Positions 6,413 to 12,371 of a stretch of DNA of 12,371 nucleotides are shown one piece after another. Within the stretch, counting starts at the first letter, position 1. Every line of letters starts with the position of its first letter. The stretch lies in the NCBI GenBank assembly GCA_030151135.1, contig JASLEQ010000159.1, forward strand, positions 1-12,371. Direction: 5' to 3'. Below the pieces are notes generated by a model. That model ran no database searches, was not told the DNA's origin, and was given only the letters and a program-made list of their open reading frames with translations. Both the position numbers and the translations under genes were made by a program. Source of the DNA: Candidatus Sulfotelmatobacter sp. GTDB taxonomy: Bacteria; Acidobacteriota; Terriglobia; Terriglobales; SbA1.

Positions 6413-7087
6413 ATGAACAAGGTTGGCAAAGATACCGATAAGCGCGAGCGCATTGTGCGGCGGATTGCCCGCGAGTTGCGCGATGGTTTTTACGTGAACC
6501 TTGGCATCGGCATGCCGACGCTCATCGCGAATCACGTTCCGGCCGGCATGACCGTCACGCTGCAATCGGAAAACGGGATGCTCGGCATCGGCCCCTATCC
6601 GCTCGAAGGCACGGAAGACCCCGATCTGATCAACGCCGGAAAAGAGACTGTCAGCGAGATGCCCGGCACGTCTTACTTCTCCAGCGCGGATTCGTTCGCC
6701 ATGATTCGCGGTGGTCACATCGACTTGAGCGTTCTCGGAGCCATGGAAGTCGACGAAACCGGCAGCATCGCCAACTGGATGATCCCCGGGAAGATGGTCA
6801 AAGGGATGGGCGGCGCCATGGATCTGGTCGCCGGCGCCCGCAGGGTCGTGGTCGCGATGGAGCATACCAACCGCGAGGGTGCTCCGAAGATCCTGAAAAA
6901 ATGCACGCTGCCGCTGACCGGAGTGCATGTCGTCGACACGATCGCGACCGAAATGGGTTACATCCGCGTGACTCCCCAGGGCCTCGTGCTCGAAGAGATT
7001 GCCCCCGGCCTGACGCCCGAGGATGTCCAGAATGCGACTGAGGCGCGGCTGATTGTCAGTCCCGCGCTGAAGCTGATGGAATGCTGA
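6413..7087 (+). CDS. scoB: 3-oxoacid (succinyl-CoA type) CoA-transferase subunit B
   Basis: Carries the catalytic glutamate that forms the enzyme-CoA thioester in the ping-pong CoA transfer. The nucleophile is Glu53 in [11 protein letters not shown], preceded by the glycine-rich [12 protein letters not shown] (30-41). Further family landmarks are [25 protein letters not shown] and [14 protein letters not shown]. The protein has 224 residues, normal for subunit B. I chose ATG 6413 because AGGAAG (6404-6409) precedes it and homology to the family begins soon after ([15 protein letters not shown]). An in-frame ATG at 6365 lies inside the intergenic repeat and would add 16 arginine-rich residues not typical of the family. 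Partner of the gene at 5546-6253. Downstream, 7088-7161 holds only a short stem (ATCGCA/TGCGAT) without a T-tract. Confidence 0.94.
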   Translation: MNKVGKDTDKRERIVRRIARELRDGFYVNLGIGMPTLIANHVPAGMTVTLQSENGMLGIGPYPLEGTEDPDLINAGKETVSEMPGTSYFSSADSFAMIRGGHIDLSVLGAMEVDETGSIANWMIPGKMVKGMGGAMDLVAGARRVVVAMEHTNREGAPKILKKCTLPLTGVHVVDTIATEMGYIRVTPQGLVLEEIAPGLTPEDVQNATEARLIVSPALKLMEC

Positions 7088-7161
7088 AGCTTCTTGCCGG
7101 TACGACAGGAAAGATCGCACCGATGCCTGCGATGGTCCGCCTCTAAAACTCGCCGGTTCCG

Positions 7162-7362
7162 CTAAATTCTGAATGGCGCCGCTAACAAGCGGAACGGCAG
7201 TGTTATCGCCAGGTACACGACTTCGAGAACTCCGTGGACGGCGACTCCTACAATCCGGAACGGCAGCAATAACAGCCAGATAAACGGATACGCAATAAGC
7301 GCAAGCAGGGCCAACGGCCAGCAGAACACGAACAGAAGGCACCAGAGCAGGAACGTGAACAT
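7162..7362 (-). CDS. Small hydrophobic membrane protein of unknown function
   Basis: I do not recognise the family. The 66-residue product is almost wholly hydrophobic: one segment at about residues 3-34 (rich in Leu, Phe, Trp, Cys) and a second at about 36-60, joined by PFRIVGVAVHG. The motif LPFR occurs twice (around 33-36 and 55-58) and APFR once near the C-terminus, so a proline-phenylalanine-arginine cap ends each hydrophobic stretch, suggesting two membrane-embedded helices. That it is a real gene rests mainly on the ideal ribosome binding site: AAGGAGG on the minus strand (7377-7371), eight bases before the ATG. A candidate ECF-type promoter lies just upstream. It is convergent with the CoA-transferase gene. 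A 353-codon frame overlaps it in another reading frame but is the antisense shadow of scoB. Confidence 0.75.
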   Translation of the reverse strand: MFTFLLWCLLFVFCWPLALLALIAYPFIWLLLLPFRIVGVAVHGVLEVVYLAITLPFRLLAAPFRI

Positions 7363-7388
7363 GGTGGAGACCTCCTTCTGATTGATAG

Positions 7389-7414
7389 TACGTTTGAGCC
7401 GATCTAAAAGTTCC
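7389..7414 (-). promoter_or_regulatory. Candidate ECF-sigma promoter for the small membrane protein
   Basis: On the minus strand GGAACTT (7414-7408) resembles the -35 element of many ECF sigma factors, and CGTA (7392-7389) resembles a -10 element of the sigma-W type. GGAAC and CGTA are separated by 17 bases. The predicted start of transcription, near 7382, would leave a leader of about 20 bases containing the AAGGAGG site. Without other members of the regulon this is only a pattern match. Confidence 0.35.
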
Positions 7415-7496
7415 CGCGCAACGGAGCGCTTCGCTCCCGGCAGATCAGGCCGGCACTAAGAGCTTTCGCTTCTCAGAACCGCGCGAGAATCCCATT

Positions 7497-8156
7497 TCAT
7501 TCGAACTGCTTGCGGAAGGCGGCCAATTGTTGCTGAACTTCAGACAGTTCAGTTCTGAGTGCGGCGACTTCCGCTTCGAGAGCATCGATGCGACCGGCTG
7601 CTGATCCGCTGGCGGCATTAGCGGGCGTGGGCGCCCGCTCCACATAAACCTGCTGCGGAGCTTCCCCCGAGAACAGATGCATGTAGCGCGACTCTTTGGT
7701 GCCAGGCTGGCGCGGAAGAACCGCTGCCAGCCCGGGATCGCGATGGGCCAGGCGGTCCAGCGTCGAGACTACGTCTTCTAAGGCGTCGAAGTGATACATG
7801 CGGTCGGTCCGCCCGCGCAGTTCTCCGGGAGTTTGCGAGCCGCGCAGGAGCAACACGCAGATGATGGCGATTTCGCGGCGGTCGAAGTTATAGACCTCCT
7901 GCAAGCGGTGCTCATATTTCGTCACGCGGCTGTCGGCGCCGCTGGCTGGTCCTGCCAGGTGCTTCTCCTGCAGCGTACTGAGCGCATCGCGGACGGCGCT
8001 TTCTTCCAGCGTCATCACCGGTTCGCGATTATTTTTCTGGTTGCACGCATTCACCAGCGCATTTAGAGATAGCGGGTAGTAGTCCGGCGTAGTGATGTCT
8101 TTCTCGATCAGGGAGCCGAGAACTCGGGCTTCGATATCTGTCAGGATCACTCGCAT
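7497..8156 (-). CDS. YceH family protein (DUF480/UPF0502)
   Basis: Homologue of E. coli YceH (215 residues; here 219). Its molecular role is not established. The fold is known to contain two winged-helix-like halves: here residues about 1-85 (LTDIEARVLGSLIEKDITTPDYYPLSLNALVNACNQKNNREPV is the family signature, spread over 6-47) and about 88-170 (YNFDRREIAIICVLLLRGSQTPGELRGRT). A proline/alanine linker (175-187) leads into a heptad-patterned C-terminal coiled coil (about 188-217, RIDALEAEVAALRTELSEV). This suggests an oligomeric DNA-binding-like protein, but no target is known. No strong Shine-Dalgarno precedes the ATG; a palindrome sits just upstream. The following gap (7363-7496) also holds a GGAGCG/CGCTCC hairpin at 7423-7437 without a T-tract. 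Confidence 0.9.
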   Translation of the reverse strand: MRVILTDIEARVLGSLIEKDITTPDYYPLSLNALVNACNQKNNREPVMTLEESAVRDALSTLQEKHLAGPASGADSRVTKYEHRLQEVYNFDRREIAIICVLLLRGSQTPGELRGRTDRMYHFDALEDVVSTLDRLAHRDPGLAAVLPRQPGTKESRYMHLFSGEAPQQVYVERAPTPANAASGSAAGRIDALEAEVAALRTELSEVQQQLAAFRKQFE

Positions 8157-8163
8157 GGTGAGG

Positions 8164-8179
8164 TTCGATTTTAATCGAA
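8164..8179. promoter_or_regulatory. Palindrome overlapping a possible -10 box before the YceH-family gene
   Basis: TTCGATT (8164-8170) and AATCGAA (8173-8179) form a perfect 7-bp inverted repeat around two bases, eight bases upstream of the start codon at 8156. On the minus strand TAAAAT (8173-8168) could be a -10 box lying inside it, so a bound protein could block transcription. No good -35 is visible. It could equally be a leader hairpin. Confidence 0.3.
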
Positions 8180-8218
8180 AATAAAATCGTCATCACCGCG
8201 GACGCGCGATTTCACAAG

Positions 8219-8261
8219 GAAATAAAAATCCCCACTTCCGGCGCCATTCCAGAAGTGGGGA
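8219..8261 (-). terminator. Rho-independent terminator after the aldolase gene
   Basis: Read on the minus strand, 23 bases after the aldolase stop, TCCCCACTTCTGG (8261-8249) pairs with CCGGAAGTGGGGA (8241-8229) as a 13-pair stem with one G-U and a 7-base loop, followed at once by TTTTTATTT. This is a textbook intrinsic terminator for transcription coming from 9129. Its left-arm sequence recurs inside trpB at 741-756. Confidence 0.85.
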
Positions 8262-8283
8262 GCATGCCGGTTCAATCTTTTTC

Positions 8284-9129
8284 CTAGAACAGTGCGGTCG
8301 AGCGGCGTTTCCAGCTCTTTCCTTTTTCCTGCGCGATTTTTTCCATGTCGCCCACGTAGGCTCCCGCTTGCGTCAGCACATGGTGCAGGTCGTTGCCGAT
8401 GCTGATGAAGGAGAAACCTTTTTCCAGGAATTCGCCCACCCGCGCCGTGCCAAACAAAAACAGTCCCAGGATCACGTTGTTCTTCCGCGCATTCTCAATC
8501 AGGCTCTTGGTCGCCGCATCCAGTTCGGGCGACGTGTACATGTCAGGGAACTTGTATTTTTCGTAGAGGCCCATCGACATGCAGAGGTCGTTCTGGCCGA
8601 GGAAAAGGATGTCGACGCCCGGTATGGCAGCGATCTCCGCGATATTTTTGATGCAGTCAGCGGTCTCAACCTGCAGCGCGACAATCCCTTCATTGTTCCA
8701 GTTGCCGGCGTAGCCCAGAAGACCGCCTTTGTTCATACTGCGCTGCGGGAAATAGACTGATCGCGTTCCAACCGTCGGATACTTCGTGCAACTCACCGCC
8801 TGCCGAGCTTCTTCCGCCGTATTGATGTAAGGAACAAGCACCCCGTCGGCTCCCATATCCAGCGCCTGCTGGATGCCGGGCCGGTCGTCGTATCCGCCCA
8901 CGCGCACCAGCGACTTGGCGCCTCCGTTGGCGATCCCGCTCAGCATTGCCGACAGCCGTTCATAGCCCATGGGCCCGTGCTGCGTGTCGACCAGGAGCCA
9001 GTCGTATCCGGAGTGTGCAAGTTGCTCGGCGACCGTAGGGCTGTGTGCGTTGAGGAACAAGCCCATCTTGGGCTGCCCGGCGCGCAATTGCTTCTTGAAT
9101 TCTGATCCGCTCAGTGCGGGGTCTGGCAT
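8284..9129 (-). CDS. HpcH/HpaI-family class II aldolase
   Basis: Metal-dependent pyruvate-type aldolase of the family that includes HpaI (4-hydroxy-2-oxoheptanedioate aldolase) and RhmA (2-keto-3-deoxy-L-rhamnonate aldolase). The natural substrate here is unknown. The protein has 281 residues in a (beta/alpha)8 barrel. Aligned active-site residues are His51 (VDTQHGPM), Arg76 (SLVRVGG), and the metal ligands Glu155 (ALQVETADC) and Asp181 (GQNDLCMSMG). The residue before His51 is Gln50, where most members have Glu. GVLVPYINTAEEARQAV matches the conserved centre. ATG 9129 is chosen because GGAGGA (9143-9138, minus strand) lies eight bases upstream; a frame-open start at 9234 would add 35 residues unlike the family. 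No sugar- or aromatic-degradation genes are adjacent, so context does not reveal the substrate. A strong terminator follows. Confidence 0.9.
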   Translation of the reverse strand: MPDPALSGSEFKKQLRAGQPKMGLFLNAHSPTVAEQLAHSGYDWLLVDTQHGPMGYERLSAMLSGIANGGAKSLVRVGGYDDRPGIQQALDMGADGVLVPYINTAEEARQAVSCTKYPTVGTRSVYFPQRSMNKGGLLGYAGNWNNEGIVALQVETADCIKNIAEIAAIPGVDILFLGQNDLCMSMGLYEKYKFPDMYTSPELDAATKSLIENARKNNVILGLFLFGTARVGEFLEKGFSFISIGNDLHHVLTQAGAYVGDMEKIAQEKGKSWKRRSTALF

Positions 9130-9265
9130 GGTGTTTTCCTCCTGGGACGCGAATTCGGTAGTGTACCGTATCGCGCCGCATGATCTGCGAATGCCGAGTG
9201 AATTTTGTTGTGACCCCGGGACAGCACCGCCCACTCCTCCGGCTGCTTGCGCGCCCCCTAAGAAA

Positions 9266-9294
9266 ATGACAGATTTTCCGCGTGCGCCTATAGT
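9266..9294 (+). promoter_or_regulatory. Sigma-70-like promoter for the YvlD-type membrane protein gene
   Basis: ATGACA (9266-9271; five of six to TTGACA) and TATAGT (9289-9294; five of six to TATAAT) are separated by exactly 17 bases. The predicted start near 9301 gives a leader of about 15 bases containing AGGAG (9306-9310) before the ATG at 9316. This is the best-looking promoter in the window. The rest of the divergent gap (9130-9265) shows nothing else I can name. Confidence 0.6.
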
Positions 9295-9315
9295 GTCATC
9301 AGTGCAGGAGTCCGA

Positions 9316-9669
9316 ATGAAACTGCTTCTGAACTGGATTTTAAGCGCGCTGGCGGTCTGGGTTGTGTCCAAGGTCGTTCCCGGTTTCTACGTAAGCGGGG
9401 CCGTGGCCGCGCTCATCGCGGCTTTGGCCATCGGCTTCATCAACGCCACCATCGGATTAGTCCTCAAGGTCATCACGTTTCCTTTGACGCTTGTGACCCT
9501 GGGCCTCTTCTGGATCGTGATCAACGCGTTGATGCTGGAGTTGGCATCGGCCGTGGTGCCCGGGTTCCAGATTCGCGGATTCCTGGCTGCGTTCATCGGC
9601 GCGATTGTGCTCAGCCTCGTGAACATGCTGCTGAAAGCCATCGTCATGCCCAAGAACGAACAGCGCTAA
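9316..9669 (+). CDS. YvlD / 'phage holin family 4' small membrane protein
   Basis: The 117-residue integral membrane protein belongs to the widespread DUF360/YvlD group (Pfam 'phage holin family 4'). Most members are chromosomal and their role is not established; the holin name is not evidence of phage. Four hydrophobic segments are seen at about 4-20, 28-50, 56-78 and 88-110. The sequence shows an internal duplication: VVPGF-x-V-x-G at 20-28 recurs as VVPGF-x-I-x-G at 80-88, 60 residues later, each followed by an Ala-rich helix and an Asn in the middle of the next segment. The C-terminus is short and charged (PKNEQR). The start is set by AGGAG five bases upstream. It is convergent with the reductase gene, 38 bases away, with no terminator visible between them. 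Confidence 0.88.
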   Translation: MKLLLNWILSALAVWVVSKVVPGFYVSGAVAALIAALAIGFINATIGLVLKVITFPLTLVTLGLFWIVINALMLELASAVVPGFQIRGFLAAFIGAIVLSLVNMLLKAIVMPKNEQR

Positions 9670-9707
9670 ACTCCTAAAATCATCCCTGGCTGGCAACACC
9701 GAATGAC

Positions 9708-10559
9708 CTACTTCTTCGGACGGTCGGGCTTCTTCGGCTTCATCGCCTGCCAATCTTCTTCTTTTAACAGGCGGCCCAGCGCCGTGAATTCCCCGGCCCC
9801 TTGCAGAAGTTCGCCGCCATCCATGCGGATCACCTCTCCATTGATGTAGCCCGAGCCATCACTCACCAGAAACGCCGCGAGATTGGCGAGTTCATCCACC
9901 GTGCCGAAACGGTGCATCGGATGACGGTCGAGCGCGACTTTTTCGAGCGCTGGACTCGGAAGCACTCGGGAGAACGCTCCCTGCGTGGGGATCGGTCCCG
10001 GTGCGATCGCGTTCATGCGGATGCCGCGGTCTCCCCACTCCACCGCGAGACTTCGCATGAGCGCCTCGACTCCGGCCTTGGAAACGGCCGAAGGAACCAC
10101 GTAGGCGGAGCCGACTGGCGCGTAAGTGGCAGAGATGCTGAGCACCGTTCCCTTGTGCTTGGCTGCGAGCCAGCGGCGGCCGCAGGCCATCGTGCAGTTC
10201 AACGTGCCCATCAGAACAATGTTGATCACGGATTGCCACGCATTCGGCGAAAGGTCTTCCGTGCGGGAAATAAAATTCCCCGCCGCATTATTGACAAGGA
10301 TGTCGAGCGGGCCGTCCTTCCAGATCGAATTGATCATCTGCTCAACGGCTTCCAGGTTGCGCACATCGCAAGGAAGCGCGTGGATCGAGCCTTTCGACTT
10401 CAGCTCGGCAGCCGTGTCTTTCAATACTTCTTCGCGGCGGCCGCAAATGTAGATGGTCGCGCCGAGTTCGAGGAACCGGGTGGCCATGCCCTTGCCAAGG
10501 CCCGTGCCTCCGCCTGTAATCAGAATGCGCTTGGAGTGGAGAAGATCGGGAGCAAACAT
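9708..10559 (-). CDS. 2,4-dienoyl-CoA reductase, DECR-type short-chain dehydrogenase
   Basis: Predicted NADPH-dependent reduction of 2,4-dienoyl-CoA, an auxiliary step in beta-oxidation of polyunsaturated fatty acids. The 283-residue Rossmann protein has TGGGTGLGKG (15-24), Arg41/Arg42 after strand 2 (NADP preference) and NNAAGNF (90-96). It lacks the ordinary SDR Tyr-x3-Lys arrangement and instead has the DECR set: Asn95, Tyr146, Ser157 and Lys161, with the same spacing as human DECR1 Asn148/Tyr199/Ser210/Lys214. Long identical stretches occur in YVVPSA, GAFSR and TVDELANLAAFLVSD. A lysine/proline-rich tail ends the protein. Peroxisomal-type DECR2 or a generic enoyl-CoA reductase are alternatives. 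ATG 10559 directly follows the inverted-repeat element, without a Shine-Dalgarno. It may be co-transcribed with the SUMF1-domain gene upstream. Confidence 0.85.
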   Translation of the reverse strand: MFAPDLLHSKRILITGGGTGLGKGMATRFLELGATIYICGRREEVLKDTAAELKSKGSIHALPCDVRNLEAVEQMINSIWKDGPLDILVNNAAGNFISRTEDLSPNAWQSVINIVLMGTLNCTMACGRRWLAAKHKGTVLSISATYAPVGSAYVVPSAVSKAGVEALMRSLAVEWGDRGIRMNAIAPGPIPTQGAFSRVLPSPALEKVALDRHPMHRFGTVDELANLAAFLVSDGSGYINGEVIRMDGGELLQGAGEFTALGRLLKEEDWQAMKPKKPDRPKK

Positions 10560-10570
10560 TTGATTGAGAA

Positions 10571-10646
10571 ATGGGGAAATTGGGTAATCAAATATCCCGG
10601 CATGCCTGGTGTTTTCAATTACTCAATTACCAAATTACACAATTCC
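10571..10646. repeat. AT-rich word-iterated inverted-repeat element, SUMF1-reductase junction
   Basis: The left part contains aattgggtaatc (10578-10589) and the right part contains caattactcaattacc (10616-10631) and caaattacacaatt; read on opposite strands these are variants of the same aattgggtaatt word as in the aroF-tyrA element. The arms pair imperfectly (about 17 of 25 in my hand alignment), around a small GGCATGCC palindrome at 10599-10606. It fills the space between the SUMF1-domain stop (10647) and the reductase start (10559). Confidence 0.55.
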
Positions 10647-11390
10647 TTAATCGCTTGCGACTCGAAATCCGTAGTCGGCATACTGGAACTCTGGCGGAAT
10701 GCTGGACCGCGCGGAGCAGCGTGCCACTTTGATGTGATGGCGCCAGGAGCCTCCGCGGGAAGATTTCCGCGCCGGCTTCATCGGGCTCTGGTCTGGCCCT
10801 TGCGGATTGTGCTCGGGCGAGGTCGCGTAATAGTTCGGGTCGTACCAGTCGCTGCACCATTCGTGGACGTTGTCGCCGATATCGCAAAGTCCGAAACCGT
10901 TCGGCTCATATTGCGCAACCATCTCTGGCCCGTTCTGCCATCGCGTGGCATAGGCCGGCAGCGACTGCGGCGGATCGTCTCCCCATGGAAACTGCTTCTG
11001 CTCCAGGCCTCCGCGGGCAGCGCATTCCCATTCGGCTTCGGTGGGAAGCCGGAAGCGCCGTCCCGTTTGAATGCTTAGCCATTCGCAGTAGCGCACGGCC
11101 TCGTGCCACGACACAGCCGCGACGGGCTGCCGCGGATGATTGAAGTTTGCCTCGGACCACATGGGTGGAGGCGTGGCCGAGGTTGCGCCGAGGAACGCGC
11201 CGTATTGTTCGTTGGTGACCTGTGTCGCGGCAAGCAAGAAAGAATCAATCTCCACGCGATGGATGGGCCGCTCGCAATCCTGACCTTTGTCGGAGCCCAT
11301 CAGGAAACAAGATTGTGGTATCCGCACTAAATCCAGCGCAGTCGCAAAGTCGCTTGCCCGTATCTTCGATTTAGGAAGTGCCGCACTCAT
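10647..11390 (-). CDS. SUMF1/FGE-sulfatase-domain protein lacking the formylglycine-generating cysteines
   Basis: The 247-residue protein is one SUMF1 (formylglycine-generating-enzyme-like, C-type-lectin-like) domain: residues 22-66 (LVRIPQSCFLMGSDKG to VTNEQYGAFL), 89-127 (PVAAVSWHEAVRYCEWL, RLPTEAEWECAARG), 164-184 (NGFGLCDIGDNVHEWCSDW) and 211-246 (SRGGSW to DYGFRVAS). In true FGE the RGGS motif is followed by two copper-binding cysteines (C-x4-C). Here it is followed by WRHHIKVARCSARS, so both are missing, and formylglycine formation is unlikely. No sulfatase gene is near. Such homologues serve varied roles (EgtB-like oxidases, adhesion or signalling domains); no EgtB DinB domain or iron motif is seen. 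No signal peptide is seen, so it is probably cytosolic. GDNVHEW deviates from the usual GNVWEW. The start has only a weak purine stretch before it. Confidence 0.85.
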   Translation of the reverse strand: MSAALPKSKIRASDFATALDLVRIPQSCFLMGSDKGQDCERPIHRVEIDSFLLAATQVTNEQYGAFLGATSATPPPMWSEANFNHPRQPVAAVSWHEAVRYCEWLSIQTGRRFRLPTEAEWECAARGGLEQKQFPWGDDPPQSLPAYATRWQNGPEMVAQYEPNGFGLCDIGDNVHEWCSDWYDPNYYATSPEHNPQGPDQSPMKPARKSSRGGSWRHHIKVARCSARSSIPPEFQYADYGFRVASD

Positions 11391-11395
11391 CTCAG

Positions 11396-11424
11396 TTGCC
11401 GCGCCGCGCGCTCAGGCATAAAGT
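11396..11424 (+). promoter_or_regulatory. Weak candidate promoter for the DUF1905/OmdA gene
   Basis: TTGCCG (11396-11401) and TAAAGT (11419-11424) are 17 bases apart, each matching four of six consensus positions. The leader would run to the ATG at 11452 and include GGAGGA at 11438-11443. It sits in the divergent gap beside the SUMF1-domain gene. Confidence 0.35.
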
Positions 11425-11451
11425 TTAGCAGCGCGCTGGAGGAACGCTCGC

Positions 11452-11925
11452 ATGGCTGACCGGAAACTACGATTCAAGCTGAAGATTGCAGGGAAAGAAG
11501 CTGGGGTGGTAGCGGCCATCACTCCGCCGATTGACGTTGAGCAGACTTTTGGCACGCGCGGGCGCGTCCCGGTGCGCGGCACCATCAATGGATTCCCCTT
11601 TCGATCGTCATTGATGCCCATGGGGGGATGCCACATGATGCCCGTCAACAAAACTTTGTGCGAAGGCGCGGGCGTCAAGCCCGGAGACCTCGTCGACATC
11701 GTCATGGAACGGGATGAACAGGAGCGCACCGTTGAGCCGCCCGCGGAGCTTCAAAGAGCAATCAAGAAAAGCAAGAAGGTGCGTGAACGCTGGGAGAGTC
11801 TTTCCTTCACTCATAAAAAGGAAATGGCGAATTCCATCATCGGTGCGAAGCAGGAAGAAACGAAACAACGCCGGCTGGCGAAAGTCCTGCAAGTGCTACA
11901 GAGCGGGGCAAAGTGGACCGGCTGA
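11452..11925 (+). CDS. DUF1905 and YdeI/OmdA-like two-domain protein
   Basis: The 157-residue soluble protein has an N-terminal DUF1905 beta-barrel-like domain (about 5-92: KLRFKLKI, RGRVPVRGTINGFPFRSSLMPMGG, PVNKTLCEGAGVKPGDLVDIVME) and a C-terminal OmdA (YdeI/OmpD-associated) helical segment (about 96-150: PPAELQRAIKKSKKVRERWESLSFTHKKEMANSI, then TKQRRLAKVL). This domain pairing is common in soil bacteria, with no proven biochemical role; links to OmpD or stress come from naming of distant relatives. The gene is well supported by GGAGGA eight bases before the ATG. It is divergent from the SUMF1-domain gene and convergent with the thiE-like gene, 41 bases away, with no obvious terminator between. 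Confidence 0.9.
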   Translation: MADRKLRFKLKIAGKEAGVVAAITPPIDVEQTFGTRGRVPVRGTINGFPFRSSLMPMGGCHMMPVNKTLCEGAGVKPGDLVDIVMERDEQERTVEPPAELQRAIKKSKKVRERWESLSFTHKKEMANSIIGAKQEETKQRRLAKVLQVLQSGAKWTG

Positions 11926-11966
11926 ATTCCAATTAGCCGTCGGGTGTCCGTTTAGGGAAGACCTCG

Positions 11967-12371
11967 TCAGAGGCCGCGAAGTTGTTTCACAATTTCTGCC
12001 ACATCATTTTCCTGAAACAGGCGGATCGCTGCAATCCCCGCGGCTCCCGCGTCAAAGCATGCCTTCGCATTTTTTAGAGTGATCCCACCCAGCGCCAGCA
12101 CCGGGATGCTTGCCTTGCACGCGGCGCGGAGCTCTACCAGCCCTTTCGGCTGCATATCCGGAATATCTTTCTTTTCGAACACCGGCGCGAAGACGGCGAA
12201 TGTCGCTCCACCTTCCGCGGCTTCGGCGACCTCGGCTGCCGAATGACAAGACGCTCCGATCAGCGGATTTCCTGGAAAGCTTCCGTGGGCGCTCGCGCCA
12301 CGTTTCTCCCAAACTGCCCGCACTTCTCCAGGCGTGATGTCTTCCGAGCGCAGATGAACGCCATCGGCTCC
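11967..12371 (-). CDS. Thiamine phosphate synthase ThiE/TenI-type protein, 5' part outside window
   Basis: ThiE couples HMP-pyrophosphate and thiazole phosphate to thiamine phosphate. TenI, the closest relative, is a thiazole tautomerase or has no known activity. The visible 134 C-terminal residues begin GADGVHLRSED, a phosphate-barrel motif of both families, then IGASCHSAAEVAEAAEGGA, FAVFAPVFEKKD, PVLALGGITLKNA and GAAGIAAIRLFQ. The reading frame is open to the window end, so the start is missing. Motifs that separate ThiE from TenI lie partly upstream. FAPVF rather than GPVF, the short loop around KKDIPD, and RSED rather than GQED after GVHL lean slightly towards TenI or a divergent ThiE. 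No TPP riboswitch can be judged because the leader is outside. Confidence 0.85.
   Translation of the reverse strand, partial: GADGVHLRSEDITPGEVRAVWEKRGASAHGSFPGNPLIGASCHSAAEVAEAAEGGATFAVFAPVFEKKDIPDMQPKGLVELRAACKASIPVLALGGITLKNAKACFDAGAAGIAAIRLFQENDVAEIVKQLRGL

Noticed and set aside
6281..7342. 353-codon open frame on the - strand
   Set aside because: Antisense shadow of CoA-transferase subunit B; no ribosome site or domain. It also overlaps the small membrane protein gene, which has far better start signals.
7423..7437. GGAGCG/CGCTCC hairpin as terminator of the YceH-family gene
   Set aside because: Only six pairs and no T-tract in the direction of transcription.
9130..9234. N-terminal extension of the aldolase to 9234
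   Set aside because: GGAGGA eight bases before the ATG at 9129 and family length both support the shorter protein.
9316..9669. Prophage remnant suggested by the holin family name
   Set aside because: No other phage gene is present, and this family is mostly chromosomal and not phage-linked.
9801..11078. 425-codon open frame on the + strand
   Set aside because: It lies antisense to the reductase and SUMF1-domain genes, runs through the AT-rich repeat between them, has no recognisable domain, and its Arg/His-rich composition is typical of a shadow frame in GC-rich DNA.

Overview
The window reads as chromosomal DNA from a moderately GC-rich soil bacterium, most likely an Acidobacteriota (Terriglobia/Koribacter-like). 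That placement is inferred from the style of the TrpA, DAHP synthase and TyrA proteins, the small intergenic repeats built from iterated short words, and a TrpA tail of the 'LSAVSSQLSA' kind. No rRNA or other phylogenetic marker is present, so it is a judgement and not a proof. Genes are dense; no gene-free stretch exceeds about 190 bases. I see no tRNA, CRISPR array, transposase or phage module.

Region 1 (1-5426, + strand) is an aromatic amino acid biosynthesis cluster: trpF, trpB and trpA (last steps to tryptophan), a stand-alone AroQ-type chorismate mutase, a type I-beta DAHP synthase with an N-terminal ferredoxin-like regulatory domain, and a TyrA prephenate dehydrogenase. Together they hold the entry step of the shikimate pathway, the branch from chorismate to prephenate and on to hydroxyphenylpyruvate, and the end of the tryptophan branch. 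The four junctions from trpB to tyrA each hold an inverted-repeat element made of short iterated words, ending at or just before the next start codon. The words differ between junctions but the architecture is the same.

Region 2 (5546-7087, + strand) encodes the two subunits of a succinyl-CoA:3-ketoacid-type CoA transferase, unusually separated by 159 bases holding a different intergenic repeat whose hairpin core also occurs at the very start of the window.

Region 3 (7162-9129, - strand) holds a 66-residue hydrophobic protein with a strong ribosome binding site and a possible ECF-type promoter, a YceH/DUF480 protein, and an HpcH/HpaI-family aldolase followed by a clear intrinsic terminator. 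Region 4 (9316-12371) holds a YvlD-type small membrane protein (+) with a good sigma-70-like promoter, a DECR-type 2,4-dienoyl-CoA reductase (-), a SUMF1-domain protein lacking the FGE cysteine pair (-), a DUF1905/OmdA protein (+) and the 3' part of a ThiE/TenI-type gene (-, cut by the window end).

The strongest candidates for something undescribed are the word-iterated inverted elements (five cases, one contributing the Shine-Dalgarno of aroF and one encoding the TrpA tail) and a terminator-like repeat that appears to have been captured as the start of trpB. I found no new multi-gene defence or metabolic system.
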